Assembly (NCBI RefSeq): GCF_036370855.1
Contig: NC_088110.1
Location: forward strand, 19,835,501 to 19,899,500
DNA: 64,000 nt
Origin: Dromaius novaehollandiae
Taxonomy: Eukaryota > Chordata > Aves > Casuariiformes > Dromaiidae
Direction of reading: 5' to 3'
The notes below the pieces were generated by a model. It made no database searches. It was not told the DNA's origin and saw only the letters and a list, made by a program, of their open reading frames with translations. Position numbers and translations under genes: made by a program. This document shows, piece after piece, positions 23,131-36,555 of this stretch (within the stretch, counting starts at the first letter, position 1; every line of letters begins with the position of its first letter).

Positions 23131-26100
23131 ATTTTGACTGCAGTTTCTCTAGTCGGTTGCATAAATACTGTCTTTGTATGGTCTGAATGTTTTTTTTGGT
23201 AATACGCATTTGCCATGCAAAGTGCAGGATGCAATAACAAATGAAAGCTGTTACAAGTGCCAAACTTCTGTTTTTCTCTATATGTAACAATGATTTAACT
23301 CTTCTGTTAAAATACAGGGGTGTTTAAAATTCACTGTGTTCCACAAAGAGTAGTGGTTCTTCAAATGAATGCTACTTAAATCACTGTAAATCCTTCCATA
23401 TCGTTTTTTTGTTTGTGGTTTTTGTTTTAATACTCTTCTGCAGGTCTGTGTTACTCTTCACAGCTGCCTTGAAACATCACTCCATGTGATGCATCTAGAC
23501 ACCTCACTCTTCATTAGCACACTAGTGCCATGCAAGTGTATACTAAATGGCCGCTGGTGATAGGTTTTAATATTTAAATTTAGAAATATTTGGATAAAGT
23601 GCAATTCATCTGAATTAATCTTACTGCAGAAGGAAAGTTGTGTCTCAGGAAATGTGAATAAGACCAGGGACACAGGCGTAGTTAAGATGGTAACTTTGAT
23701 ATATTTTTGTGCCCCTCACAGGGACGCTTTCCAAGGAGTTTTGTTTAATTTAGGGTATGGATCCTTTCTGCCTCTGATGTAAGCATCAGGACTTTGTTTC
23801 TCATAACTCTTTGCGGTGTTTAAACAACTTTTTCTAGACTGTTCATTATGAAGGTGTTTTGCAGTTAGAAGCTACTGGTTCGAGGTTAGTTTGGAGTTTT
23901 TTCTTTTAACGTTGAGGAGATGCAATGGGTTACAGCCTCTATGCCAGACAGGGCTGCTGTAGCCTTTTGCTGTTTTCTGTTATTCTTCCATGTTTGCTGT
24001 TGCAGTTAACAGCTGCGTCAGCAGGATCTGTGTTTCTGTGGCTTGGTACCTTTGAAAGGAAAAAGAGAGCGCTCCCTAATCCGTAGGAGCGGGAAGCTGA
24101 CCCAATAAAAGCCGATACCGCTGCAAAGCCAGGAGGATTCGGGTGAAGCACCGCTCTTTCTGTAGAGGTCGCGTTCACGTGCCCTGATGCTCAGGTTGAG
24201 CATCTCGTGTGCACCTCTGTGCTCCCCAGCTCCGGGGTGGTTCCTGAGAAACTCCTTACTGGGAGAAGCGTTGCAGCCGGCCTTTGAAGTGGCAGCTCTG
24301 ATCGGCCCTGTCCTGCATGACTCTCTGTAATTTAACTGCTGCTGTACTTCAGTAATCAATTCCTTTAAATTTTTCATTACAGCTAAGCTGAAAGAATAGA
24401 TAAAACCTTTCTAAGTGCCTAACTAAATAAACATCTGCTAAAATGGATTAAATGTAATGGAGGAATTAAGCTTTAAGCTGCTACCAACAGGTGATATATT
24501 ACAAATTTGTTGGCAATACGAAATCTTAAAGATTTTTCAGAATACCTTAAAATAGCTTATTCTAGATAGCTGCTTGTTATAAAAATAACCATAATATGTA
24601 CAGGGTCAGATTTAGGAATAATATTTGAAGATTGTGAAATAACTTGTTAAAATGTCTAGAAAAGTGAGCTTGAAGATTGGAACTTTTCAATGTAATAGGT
24701 TAAATGTTGTTGCCCAGTATTTTTGCAGGGTTTCATGTGGATGACACCTGCCAGAGTGCTTCAGTAAATGAACATGCTCAATGCAATTGCTTACCAGTGC
24801 CCTTGAATTTTCATAATGAAATGAGAATATACTGAGCCCTTGTAAAAGCTGATGGATTATATTACAATAACAAGATAGGAAGAAGCATCCCCAATATAAG
24901 TAATGTCTATTATTTCATTGATAAAACATGAAAAAGGCCTTTTTTTTTTTAATACCAGTTGCTTCTGAATTGCCACCTGATGCCCTTGATTTTTTTCCTT
25001 GCCTTTCCTCCTTTCCAGGTAATGGCAAGATATCTTCTGTTTTTGTCAAGGGCAGTTTCTTTCATCTGTACTTTTAAACCCTGTCAGAGCTTGTTAGGTA
25101 TCATTTAAGCAGGCTCTGCAGTGGGCTGTTTTTGCAGGTATAATTTTGTGTCTGTGATTTCTGTTAGCATAATACTACCTTTACGTAATTTCAGAATAGG
25201 AAAAAACAGCTCTGGAAGAATATTGTACCTGATAAAAGCAAGGGCTGTTTTGGAAAGTCTACATTGCTGTATGCGATAGGCAGCATGCTACAAAAAAACT
25301 ATCACTGGCAGTTTTTGGATTTTTCTCAACTTAATGATCTCGTGTGTTAAAACTTCGGCCAGCCTGTGTCTGCTTCATTAATCTACCCGTATTAATGGAA
25401 AAACGTATTATCATCTTTGTCACTTGTTTCACTATTTTTAGTTCTTAAAAAAGCAAAGTCTGTTTAATTATTTAGAAGAAGAACATATAAAGCTGTACAG
25501 CAGGGTATCTGGCCAGGTGGTCAAGTTGGAGAGATGTTCTTTAAAGTCTCTTGTTAAAGTTGCTTTCTGAAAGGAAGCCAAGAAGTGTCCCCTTAAGAAA
25601 CACCTTCTCATAAACTCTTTTGGACCTGGTCTTAAATTTTTGTTGGTGAGTGTTAACATCCAAAAGACTCTTGGATTGCTTACAGAAAGTGGGGATTTGT
25701 TCTAGTTTTTGCCTGCTTGGAGAGGAAAAAAAATGCTTAAGTCGATCTTAAGCTAAGCTTGTGGGTTGTTGTTGCTTTCCTCTCCCTAAATTCCCAAACC
25801 TAATGATTGATCTTGTAGCTGTAAGTTTACATGTAAGGGTCTGCGTCTATATCTTGCAATATGTTGCGAGTATTATATTGATATCTTAGTTTAATTGATT
25901 TACGCAGTAAGCTGTGTTCTGGTGGACTTCTAAAAGGTAGCGTTAATACTGCAGTGTTGGGGGGAGGGAAGTTATCGGTAAAAGGACAAGATTCTCCTTA
26001 TGCTGCTGCAGCCTTGCCGTGTGCACCTGACAGGGCAGGAGCTGTTCATTTTGGCACAGAGCTGGTGTAATTGCTGCCACTTTTGCTGCCCTTGCTGCTT

Positions 26101-26280
26101 GGAAAAGTGGTGGGTTTGTTGCCCGGGTGCCAGAGGGATCTCCCAAGCCCGTGTTCGGCTGAGAACTGTGCCCTGCAACACTCGTCACAACCCTGAGGAA
26201 CCAAAGATGCAGCCCGCTGGGTGTACCTCACCGTGTCCGCTGCCTCCTGGCCTTGTTTTGTCTTTTGCTTTTGTTATTGT

Positions 26281-26421
26281 CACCGAATCACAAACTGGTT
26301 GGGGTTGGCAGTGATCTCTGGAGTCATTTGGTTGGATGATCCAACCATCGTGAATCCAGCCCCATGGATGGAGACTCCTCTACCTCGCTGAGCAGCCTGC
26401 TCCGGTGTTCAACACAGCGCA

Positions 26422-26468
<47 letters not shown>

Positions 26469-26655
26469 TATTTTCAGATAGAATTTCCTGTATTTTGGTT
26501 TGTGCCCGTTGCCTCTCGTCCCATCTCTGGGCACTGCTGGGAAGAGTCTGGCCCTGGCCTCCTTACTGCCCCCATCTTTATACGCATTGACGGGACCCCC
26601 GCAGCCTCCTCTTCTCCAGGCTGAACCACCCCGGCTCTTTCAGCCTCTCTTACTA
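26281..26655 (-). mobile_element. CR1 LINE 3' fragment with internal A expansion
   Basis: Read on the + strand this is a reversed CR1 3' end. It starts CACCGAATCACA, passes GGTTGGATGATCCAACC-like sequence, GAGCAGCCTGCTCC and TTTGTGCCCGTTGCCTCTCG, then GGGCACTGCTGGGAAGAGTC, and reaches CTTCTCCAGGCTGAACCACC. These are the conserved steps of avian CR1 in that order, so the element lies on the minus strand with its 3' end at the left. It is interrupted at 26427-26464 by 38 A residues, at the place where CR1 consensus has a short A run. No CR1 coding sequence remains. Confidence 0.85.
26427..26464. repeat. Poly(A) tract of 38 inside CR1
   Basis: A perfect A homopolymer of 38 nt flanked on both sides by CR1 sequence. 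It is better explained as slippage expansion of an A run in the element than as the tail of a separate insertion. Confidence 0.85.
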
Positions 26656-29600
26656 ACAGTCCTGTTAACAGGACTCTTGCCCCAAATTTCCGTCTGAATC
26701 TGTAGCTTTCCGTGTGTGATAGGACTCAAGAACTTCTGTGGGTCTGAGGAAATCTGCCTCGGATCTGATCTTCCCGCGCGCTGGCTTTCTGCATGGCTTT
26801 GCATCCTTTGATTGCGCTCGGCGTGCGTGGGGAGAGTGCTTAGTGGGTGATGAAATGACTTTTCATCAAGCTTATAAAACTGTAATGTGGCAGGTTAGGG
26901 ATCACCTGAACAGGTTGTGTGTACAACGCCTGTCGCACCCTGCGCTGCATGGGTTTTACTTGTGGCTGGAAGACTTTGCTTTTTGTCTATGGAGGAAAGC
27001 CCCTGTTCTCAGCCACTCTTCTTTTTCCCCCCTCCCCGTGTCTTTTTTTTAACTGCATTTTGTCCTTCAATTAAACACCAAAACCAGACAAGAAGCGAGG
27101 CAGAGTGATGCCATTGTCCAAGGACAGTTTACTTTATTTTCATTTTAAATGCATGTTTCTGGAGGAAAAGACCAAGGTTGACCTGCAGCTGCTGTAAAAA
27201 AAGAAAAATAAATAAAATTTTATATTGCTTGAAAGTAACTACTGCACTTGTAAATGAGAGAAGCAATTGAAAGACTGTCCTGATGGTTTTTAAATTGGAA
27301 AACATGTCTTTTTTAAAAAAAAAGTCTTTGCTTTGTTTTCTCTCTGCTCTGTGCTGTTTTTCCCTGTGAAGTTGCTCCATGATCTCACTCGAGAGCCTCC
27401 TCGATTTTTGTGTAATGTCTAATCGGGACTCTTGTGCATGGAGTTCCCCACTTACACATCCGAATACACCCTCGCCTTCCCTACCTGAGATCATACTTTT
27501 GTCCATTTCTTTGGGACCTTCAAGTTTGCAGGTTTTGCACAGCTTGAAGAATAAGAAAACTGCTAGCTTATTTTTTTCCTGCTCCTAAAGGTGCTATTTT
27601 GACATATTTTTGAATTCCTGACACTGTGCTTGAATTCTTAAAGTACCAATGCAAGCTGATAACCAGCTCATTGCTTGTTGTGTTTTTTGAGTATTCAGTA
27701 CTTTATGGAAAATGATTTTTTTTTTAAGACAGCTCCCTAACTGTTAAAGGCCTTAATGATCTGGAATGAAATGGGAAACGGCTGCCTTTTTTCCGTTTTT
27801 GTTTGTAAAGGCAAAACAAGAAATGGAGAAATGGGGAAATTTTGTCTAAAATGTTAAGTAGCAGCTTGTATTAACTTGAAGTGTAGCAAGTATTATACCG
27901 ACCACGCACAAATGTTAGGCTTAAAAGAGGGGGCTGTACTAACTGGCTAATTCCAGAGCTTTCAATGGGCATCGTGGCGGTTATTTAGCGAGTAGTGATC
28001 TCCGAGGGGCCGGCTGGGCCGCGGAGAGCGCAGAGGATCCGCCGAGGTTGGATCCCGGATCCTCCTGCTTCGGGAAGGGCTGAGGAGGAGCAGCGCTGCA
28101 GCCAGGCTGGTGCTCGGGGGCTGCTTGCGGCTCGCTGGCAGCCTGGGTCAGGATGGGACCGTCCTGTTCCTTGGTTAAGGGAACCTTGCAAAGGTTTCTG
28201 GGCTGAGCAGCGTAGGAGGTCAGCACAGGAGGGCCTGTGTTTGTCCTAGCTCAACCTGAGGGTCGTGGAGGCGATGGAGCTGTTTCCGCAGGGTGGAACA
28301 GTGAGTGTTGGCGTCGGTGTCCGGGGTCTGCTGGCAGCCTGTTCCCCACCCCCTTCTAGAGAGACCCAGCCTGTGTTACTGCTTCCCAGTTTATGCATAC
28401 TTTGGATTTAATCATCTCAAGTGGGAGCCTCATGATTTGAGATTGTCTTCATTTTGCCTCCAAAAGGAAAAAAATACCATATTTCTTTATATTGGATGCT
28501 CTGCCTTAAGCATTTTCCCTCTGTAAACCATGTTTGAGTGCCATGAATGTCGTAGGTCTGGCTAAAGGACTGAAGTACGCATTGGGTGAATGATCGCTTG
28601 TGTACTTAGTCTAATTTTGTCCTGGACAAAATCTTCTATTTTAGCGTAAGAGAATGAAATAGCGGCTACGCTGTGTACTCCAGCCGTGATGTCTGTACTC
28701 CTTGAGCCAAGCAACGGGGCGGTGCGGGAACGCGATGCCTTGCCGGAGCGCCCTGCTGCCGCTCTAGTGACGGTTCGGTCGAACCCAAGGTCTCGGTAAG
28801 TGCCGGGATGTTGTCGGAATATATTGTCGCCTTTTCTGCGGGAAGCACGTCAGGGTGGCGTGGTGGAAACGTGCTCACCTGGCCTTGTTTGCCGCCACCC
28901 ACGCACAGCCCGCCGGCACGCTCGCCCCAGCTGTCCGCCTTCGGCTGCCGTCTTGCAGATTTGTTTACTGTTGCAGGCTTTTACGTGTGTCCGTTTTGTG
29001 GGTCTTTCCGTGCTCCGGCATGCTCTGTGGGAATGAGGCGGTTCCTCGTGGATGCTTACCCCAAGTCTTCGTGTTGCTTTAAGATTGGATTTGTGAGTCG
29101 CTTTGGGCCCAGCTTGGGAGCGCTCCCCCGACCTGCCTACGTGGAGGCACTTCTGCTAAAACCAGGGGAAAAATGAGGAGTAAGCGCTTGTCGGCCTCAA
29201 TCAAACTATGCAATAAAGACCACTGGAGAGCTGCATTTTTTCTGATACCGAAGACGTGTGGCTCTCGTCCTTCCGAGTCCAGGCCTTGGTCCAAGGTTAG
29301 GAGAGCTTGTGCTAAGTTGCTGCCCAAGAATCTTGCATCCAAATCGAGTCTTGTCCGCTGTTTTCCCTCCTTTTTTCCCCGCTGGCTGTGCGGTTTGCTG
29401 GGTGTTTTGACTTTGAGTAACGTGCTGTCCAAAGTACATCCCTCCTGTCGTCTTGTTGTCAGCTGGAGCCTGTCCCGTACATCTGCCCGTGTAGGTCACC
29501 CAGCAGTGGACATTAGGGGCTGCTTCCCAACACCTGCACCTCTGGTGCAGAGTGCATTGGGCTCTTTTGATTGTCGCTGGGCCCCTCCAGGTAGATGTGA

Positions 29601-32293
29601 GTCCTGCTTGTGTCCCCGTGTTGTTCAGCTGTGTGTCTGGTGCTGACGGTAAAGACTATCCTTGAAGTCTCAGACGCAGCCTGAGTCGGTCTTTGTTTCC
29701 GCTGCTTGTGCATGCGCGTGTGTGCGTCTCTGTTGCTTCCGTTGCAGTTCGGGGATTAAATGCCCGTGTGGTCAGGACTGTTAAAGGTTCTTTGTTTTCC
29801 CTTTGTTTCATTTTCTTTGACGTTTGTTCCGTCTTTCTGTGCTTATGGTGTTTCCCCTATTAAATGCTATTAAAATCCATGCGTCATTTTCCCCTGGTCC
29901 TGCATCCTGGGGGTAGGTAGCTCTTCTCTACCCGTCTACCAGACTTGCCACCTTCAGACTTGCCACCTTCACGTGCATTTGTTCAAGTGGTTTCCTTATA
30001 TTGTCATTTAAATAACCCCTTTTGTACCTCATGCTGCTTCTCCTTCCTAAATCTGTTTACTATTTTGCCTTTCTTAGTTCAGGTTAACATTGATTAATTT
30101 GCCTGACTTGAAAAGGGGTTTCAGTGCGTAAGGCAGGAGATGAACGCGAATCTCTTCGGATATCCGTGTGTCTCCCTCCCTCGCTCGTACGGTGCAAGGG
30201 GGGGGTCAGGCTGTCCCGTTCCTAACCCCGGCTTTTCCACGGGCAGGACCAAGTCTGAAGGTGTCTTTGATTTCTTTTGTTTATTAAAAATATTTGGAAA
30301 TTCTCTTCTTTGGAAGTTGCCAACCCTGATGAGTCGTTGGCCTGTGGGAAGTTTGTGATGCTTCCATATTCAGCATTTTTAATTGAGAAACAGATTATTT
30401 ATTTTGGAAAAAGATGTAAATTCTTTTGTATTTGTATGTCAAAGTGGCCTTTATAGAAAAAGCACATAAAATATTTAGATTAAAATTGCTTAGTTCTGTA
30501 ATTTTAGTGGGGATTTTTGTATTGACAGGGTTTCTATGCATTTTTCAAAATATACTTGCTGTTTTGTGTTACAAATTATCGGTAATATTTTTAAAATGTA
30601 TATTACCACATTTTCCATGGTTGATCCCTTTACTATCATTCCTTTTGAATACTACAAAGATTTTAATTAACCCTGTAAATTAATTTTCCCCCACAAATGT
30701 ATGCATAAAGCCAATGTAGTGAGTTAGAGCATGGGTGTGTAGCTTTAGGGGAATAATTGCAGTAGCGTAGCTTAATTATGGAGAGGTTTTTTTTTTTTTT
30801 TTTGAGAAGAACAGTATGCAGTTAAGTATTGCACTTAAAAGACTAAATTAGCAAATTAAGTTTTTGCTGTACCTCACTAGGGTGTTTTTTCAACTTATTT
30901 TTTCCATCCTATGTTGTTTACACTCGAGCATTATTTAAATACGTACCATTTGTGCAGTATGCAATTTCTCCTTTAGTTTATCAGGATAGTGCTAACGTTA
31001 GTGGATACGGAAGAATTCCGGAATAGGTGTGATATCGCGATGGATACGGCACGGGTTTGGGGGAGGGAGGGGGGAGAAGCTAGAACCGGTAGTATGCTTT
31101 TCCATTTAATCATGTGCACATTTTCACACTAGCTCAAGTAGTTGAACTTACGGTCGAATTGTGAGCAAAGTTGGTGCTTTGAGAAGAGGGGGAAAAACCA
31201 AGGTGGAGTTTGCAGAACTGCAGGCAAAAATACGCTTTTGGCTGCACCTACCACCGCGCGTGCGGTTGCCGCGGCTGCCTACGCAGAGCAGAGCCTGGGT
31301 CTGATCCGTGAGACCCTCTGTTGCTGCTCTGACTTCACTTTCTCTGCTCGAGGTGTTAGTGTAAGTCTCGCTGAGCGGAAGCTTCCCCAGGAGCGTTTGT
31401 CAACCACCACTTTGGTTTTTATCTTAGGTATGGCTTTTAATTTTGTTTGCAGTTGGGTTAGTGAGAGATCCTGCATCGTTCGTAGGCTAGCCTAAGTGCA
31501 AGCTTTCAGGCGCAGCAAGGCTAACGTCGCATGCTACCACGTATTCTCACAACTGAAGAAAAACGTGCAATTTTAACGGCACTTTGTGACCTACTGCTGA
31601 AACGCTGGGTTTTGCAGTGGAACAAACTCTTAACGATTGAAAACACTCTGTGACTAGATTAGATGCCTTGAAAGGGAAGAAAGGGAGTTATTCAGATTGT
31701 ACCCACAGAACAAAAATTTTAAGAGCTTTGTGATCTATTATTAGAAAAATATATATTCCTTGGTCTGCTTTAGTTGCCATAAATTGCCCAGTGCAGAGTC
31801 TGGTCCACCTCCATCCATTTATTTTCGCGGAGTAATCCTACACAAACTTGTGACAGCAAAGCAGGGAACTGCTGGGTTATTTATCGGTAACCTGTCTCGC
31901 AGGATCGTTTTGTGGCTCACACATGATACAAAAAGGGACATGGGACTTTTCCTGGATTAAGTAGCACTTGCTTTGTTTACATGTTCAGTATAGCGTCGGG
32001 TGAGTAAAGGGAGGTTCCCTTTTTAAAGTATTTGACTTGTGCTTTGGGGACTTAGTTGACACTGTGCAAATTGTGCTGTAATATTGTACCAAGGATCAGT
32101 GGAAGTGTTTTATCTTTTTTAATGTTGTTTGTACTTGACCGGGTTTTATAAGTGTAAGAAAACAGAGTGTTGTATTTTGATCTGAAATTTGCGTATGGTA
32201 AAGTAACTTTGCTTTATGTATTGGAGGTTTGTTGAGAACTTGAATTATTTTATAGAAGGGTACAGACCAAAATTAATTGTCTTAAAGGTGTTT
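26656..32293. other. Non-coding region, possible distal GAN 3'UTR
   Basis: Two textures are visible. About 26.7-29.8 kb has GC-rich patches (28.0-28.3, 28.7-29.7 kb) with overlapping short ORFs on both strands and no recognised domain. About 29.8-32.3 kb is AT-rich and 3'UTR-like, with a T run at 30787-30803. A 15-nt direct duplication sits near 29940-29972. No RNA gene or exon recognised. Confidence 0.5.
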
Positions 32294-32312
32294 AATAAAC
32301 TAACCAAATAAA
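32294..32312 (+). terminator. Tandem poly(A) signals, candidate distal GAN end
   Basis: Two AATAAA hexamers (32294-32299 and 32307-32312) lie 13 nt apart and are followed within 20-40 nt by GT-containing sequence (TGATGGTTTG, ACTTGTTAAC). They close an AT-rich block and precede a sharp rise in GC at about 32.5 kb. This would fit the end of a transcript on the + strand; GAN is the only upstream gene on that strand in the window. Confidence 0.4.
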
Positions 32313-35300
32313 ACACTTGATGGTTTGAAAACTTGTTAACTGCTTCTTATGACTTTCCTTTCTGCTTTTAAAAGAAGGAAGAACATAGCTCTAGCTTCTC
32401 TCAAGGTCTTGTTAAGAATGAAAAAATGTAGTAGCTCTTATAAATACCACATCCCATGGGTTCTCTGTTTTATTATTAAACATACCTACATGCCAGAAGC
32501 TTAATCAAAGGGGAAAGCCCAAAGGAAATAAATGGAGGAGGAAAGGCGAGGGAAGTGAAGGGCGGCGGGAGCAGCCCCCCCGGCTCTGCCCGGCGTCGAG
32601 GCTGGCCGCAGGGGAGCCGCGGTGGCACCGCGGGAGGGACGACGCGGGCAGCAGCCCCTGGTCAGCTGCGAGAGCTCGGGGGGCTGCTGAGAGCCGCAAA
32701 CGGTGGCTTCAAGGTCTCCGTTCTCCCCTGCAATCGCATCTGTTAGTAATACTTGAAGCATAACTGCTCCCAAGGGCAGGTACAAATAGCTCGTTCCAGG
32801 GCTGCCAGCTATTTGGCAGCCCTCGGTCGCACCATGGTGTGCACACATAACCCCTTCCAGCACAGAGATCTGGGCTTTTTTAAGACGGTAAGTAGCTGCA
32901 ACTCCAACCAGGCAACGTGCTTCCTTGGTGCTGGGCTTGTCCTGTTACCGGTGCCTCTGTCACTGCTGCTCTTGCTGCTGATGGAGAAGGGGCAGAGCCA
33001 GGGCCGCGGCTGTGAACGGGAGCGACCCGAGGGCTGGTGGCTGCAGCTGGGAGCGCGACCGCAGCGCTGAGCTCGGCCACTGCAGTAGTCCCGTGCGTTT
33101 GATCTTCAGGAAAGTGCCTGATTTTGCCAAGAGCTGTCCGCTTTCTCCTAAACAAAAGGATGTTGAGGCAAGGCCAGATGTGAGGCAGGAGGCCAAGAAA
33201 AGCGGAGGTTTTGGGCTAGCTTTGGTGAGGTGGGAAGGCCGTCCCACAGCTTCAGAACAGCCCAAAACCGGGTGTGTAAACCTGGTGCGCACAGTTCAAA
33301 CCAGATGTTGGGAGTAGGAGGGGATGGTGGATATTTACTCAGTAAAACCCTTGTATTGATTAGTGCAAAAGCCATAGCAAAGCGAAGCCCAGGTCCTGAA
33401 CTGCCGACCAGCTTGGTGCAGGGAGCCTGAGGCCTCCAGTGTAAACACGGGCTTGATGATAGGGACTCCAGTGTTGATTTACCTTTGTTGCTGGTGTTCC
33501 TATGGTTATTGCTGCGTAGATGGGCTCTGCCGTATCTCCCCTGTCTTGCTGAGCGCTGGAAACAAAGAGGGGAGGTTGCACTTAGATTTATCTTTATTCC
33601 ACAGCCTGGAGTTCCAGCAGAAAGGGAAAAGGGCAGCTGCTTGGCTTCCTCTACCTTTTGTGCGTGGAGGAGACACAACTCGAAGTTTCCTTTTCTTCCC
33701 CTTTTCCTCCTTAAATTTTTTTCTAAAATACCACAAAATAAATCCATAAACAGCTCCTTAAACCAACAGAGCTTTCAGCTGAGGCTCTCGATGCATTTTG
33801 CAAAGGAGCAAGGCGTCCCGGTGCCTCTTTGCTTGCAAGATGTTTGCCGAGGTTACGTACCGAGTCGCTGCAGTAGGACTCGAGACTCCAGCGCTGTCCG
33901 TGCCGCAAGGAATCGCGGAGCCAGTTGCCCGCTGTTGGCCGGGGGCAGGTGGCATCGTGTCCTTCGCAGACCCCTGGCCTCGGGACAGGCTCTCACCAGG
34001 CTGTTTTTTTCCAGGTGAAGAAGGGAAAGAAGGTGATGTGGGAAAGCGGAGAATCCAGGCGGCAGCCGCAGCCTCTGGCTGAGCAGGTAATTGGTCCTGG
34101 CCCCCAAATCCAGCGATGAGCCCCTCTCTCCCCTGCACTGCAAATTCGGCCAATTTGGCAGTGATAACTGGAAACGGGAAGTAAGTGATGTTGCTGTGCA
34201 GAATTCGGTACAGTCCTTCACTTTTCCTTGGGAAGCCGCCGTAAAGCAGGAGCGAAAACTAATGCAGAGCCCATGGGGTCCTGGGAAGCGAGCAAAGCAG
34301 CTTGAGATGGATGTTGCTGCCATTGAACAGATCTCTGCTGCTGTCCCAGGTGAAGCCCGTGGCACCAGGATCAGTGCTATTATTTTTTGCTTCTTCTCCA
34401 GCGTATTTGGACTCGCACAGGCCGAGCTCTGTCACGTGTGGCCTCTAAGGAATCGCGAACCCCAACACTGTGGGCTGGGCTGAAGGAGCTGGCTAATGGA
34501 GAGCTTACGGTAAGAGCAAATGTATTTTTAACCGCCAGGATATGCTTATCGCCAGGAAAGGGCAAGCAGCACTCCTATCTCTCCAGGGAAGGGGAAGTGT
34601 TGAGCATGACTTTAGTTTTTTCCATCTTCTTTCCAAACTCTGAAAGGGTTTTTCTTGCTGAGACATGTTGTCGGATTAAACCAGGGAGTTAAATAGACAT
34701 CAATCCTGGGTCACAGGTGAAAAATATTAAATGCCAGGCGTGCAGTGTTTTTTCCATTGCATACAACGTGTGTTTACCCCTTTTGTGCTGAGAAAAAACC
34801 TTTGGAAAGAGCGCTTTGAAACCGATCCATGTTTTGCTTTTTATTAATATATTAAGAGTCTATCCAGAAGCTTTTAATTTTTCAGGGCAACTTTGATGTC
34901 CTCTGTCTTGCAGAGGAAAGCAGGTTGCCCTCTCAGTCCTCTCTCCCACCTCCTGCCTCTGGAACGAGCAGAACGTCACTCAGGTGGTGGCAATATTTGG
35001 CTGCTTGAGCAGAAAGCCCGGCTCTTCTAATGACACACAGAGTAATTTACTTGCAAAACAGACAATAATCCCTTTCAGGGCACCTAGGCAGGAGGGTTTT
35101 GCTGATTCTATAAATACCCGCTCGCCTATTTTAGTAAGTGGTAGGAGTCACAAAGCGAAGAAATACTTTGAAATGCTAAAAGCTGCCTGGCTCTTCGGCC
35201 GGGCTCAGGGCGTTGCTGCCTGCTCGGAGATTCCCACGTGCTGCCCGTCTCCTCTGCGCGGGGGAAGCCCGTCTCCCCGGCCTCCAGCAGCCCCGGAGCT

Positions 35301-36555
35301 GCTGCCTGTCCGTCCTCGTGGGCCGCGAGGCCTCCTCCCGCCCCTCCGGGCTCTCCCGTCACCCCCCTTCCTCTTCCTCCCTCCTCTCCGGACTCTTCCT
35401 CGGTGCGGGTCTCGCCTCGGGGAGGGCCTGGGCGGCTCCTTCCCGCTTGCGGACGGCGCTTCGGCAAGCCTGGCCGATTTGCAATGAAGCCGTAGCTGCT
35501 TTGGTGTCGCTTTTAATAGCCCTCTCAGTTCCCCAAACTGGAATAGCGCCGAAGAGTCCCTTTGCTGCCGTTCCGTTCATCTCCTCCTCTCGCTACGCCT
35601 GCGCTGCTCTCTTTGCTGTCGCCGTGTGAAATATTCAGGGAGAAATGTAAAACCCCTCCTCTGGCAGTCCCACACCACCTCTGCAGGCTTGCCACCAGGC
35701 ACGAGAGCGGTGCTGGCTCTACCTGCTCTGAAGAGCCAAGAGAGGAGAGCTGCGAGCACAGCGTTGTCTGCTCCCGGCAGATGCTTTGGAGACCGGCCCG
35801 TTTTCATGGAAATTACGTTGTTGCTGTTAGTTTATTTTTGTCGGGAGCTGAGCAATTCCCGAATCGTTTTTCCATTTTCACGACGCAGTTTGTGAATCAC
35901 ACACGTGTAAAACGAAGGAGCTAGCAAATGCTGCGTCCCTTTGATGCAGGGTAATCGAGTCCTCTCCTTTTTGTAACTGCTCCCTGGAATTTTCCATCAT
36001 CATCTTCTTATTTCAATTAAAGTTAAAAAACAACAACAACAACAACCCCCTACACCACCCTGTACTCTTTTTTAAAGAGAACAGGAAGGTTGTGCAAGCT
36101 AAAATGAAAAAACTGGTTTGCAGCTGAATAGTTGTGTAACCCGCATGTGAAGAAACTGCAGCAGGAAAGGGCTGAGGAAGAGCTTTCTGCGACGAGCCCA
36201 TCAGGTGAGGCACGTCGGCTCAGGCCAGGCGATCCCTGGTCAGAGAGATGCGCTCTGCTCGTTACAGCCCGGTGCGCTAGTGACATTACGGGATGATGGT
36301 ACTTTCTGTGAGTGAGAGACGTGGCTGTAAACACAGGCACCCTCAACGTACCCCCTTCAGCGATGGGGAGTCAGCGTCAGAACCAAGCGTACCGTTGCTC
36401 AGTGCAACACTGACAGCGTTTCCCTACTTTTCTTTCCATGCCGAACGTCGTTTTATATCCTGCAGATATTAGCCTGGTGACTGACACAAACAGAAATCTA
36501 ATAATTTCTAACTGTTTACTATTAACAGCCCATTCCAGCTTTCGGGACTCTTCTT
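32313..36555. other. Intergenic, GC-rich patches, no gene recognised
   Basis: GC-rich stretches at about 32.53-33.1, 33.8-34.4 and 35.2-35.5 kb carry overlapping ORFs of 100-200 codons on both strands. They share no domain, and opposite-strand frames overlap each other, which points to composition effects and not to genes. A short CAA repeat lies near 36030-36046. Confidence 0.6.

Larger units (their letters stand above)
20871..26279. other. Non-coding region downstream of GAN
   Basis: No gene recognised. The region contains an A-rich stretch (21890-21926), a poly(C) run of 18 at 23113-23130, and short overlapping minus-strand ORFs at 21201-21748 discussed among the findings. If the distal poly(A) signals at 32.3 kb are used, this is 3'UTR of GAN; otherwise it is intergenic. 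Confidence 0.5.

Noticed and set aside
33148..34365. 199-codon and 170-codon minus-strand ORFs
   Set aside because: GC-rich sequence with overlapping frames on both strands; no recognisable family or exon structure.
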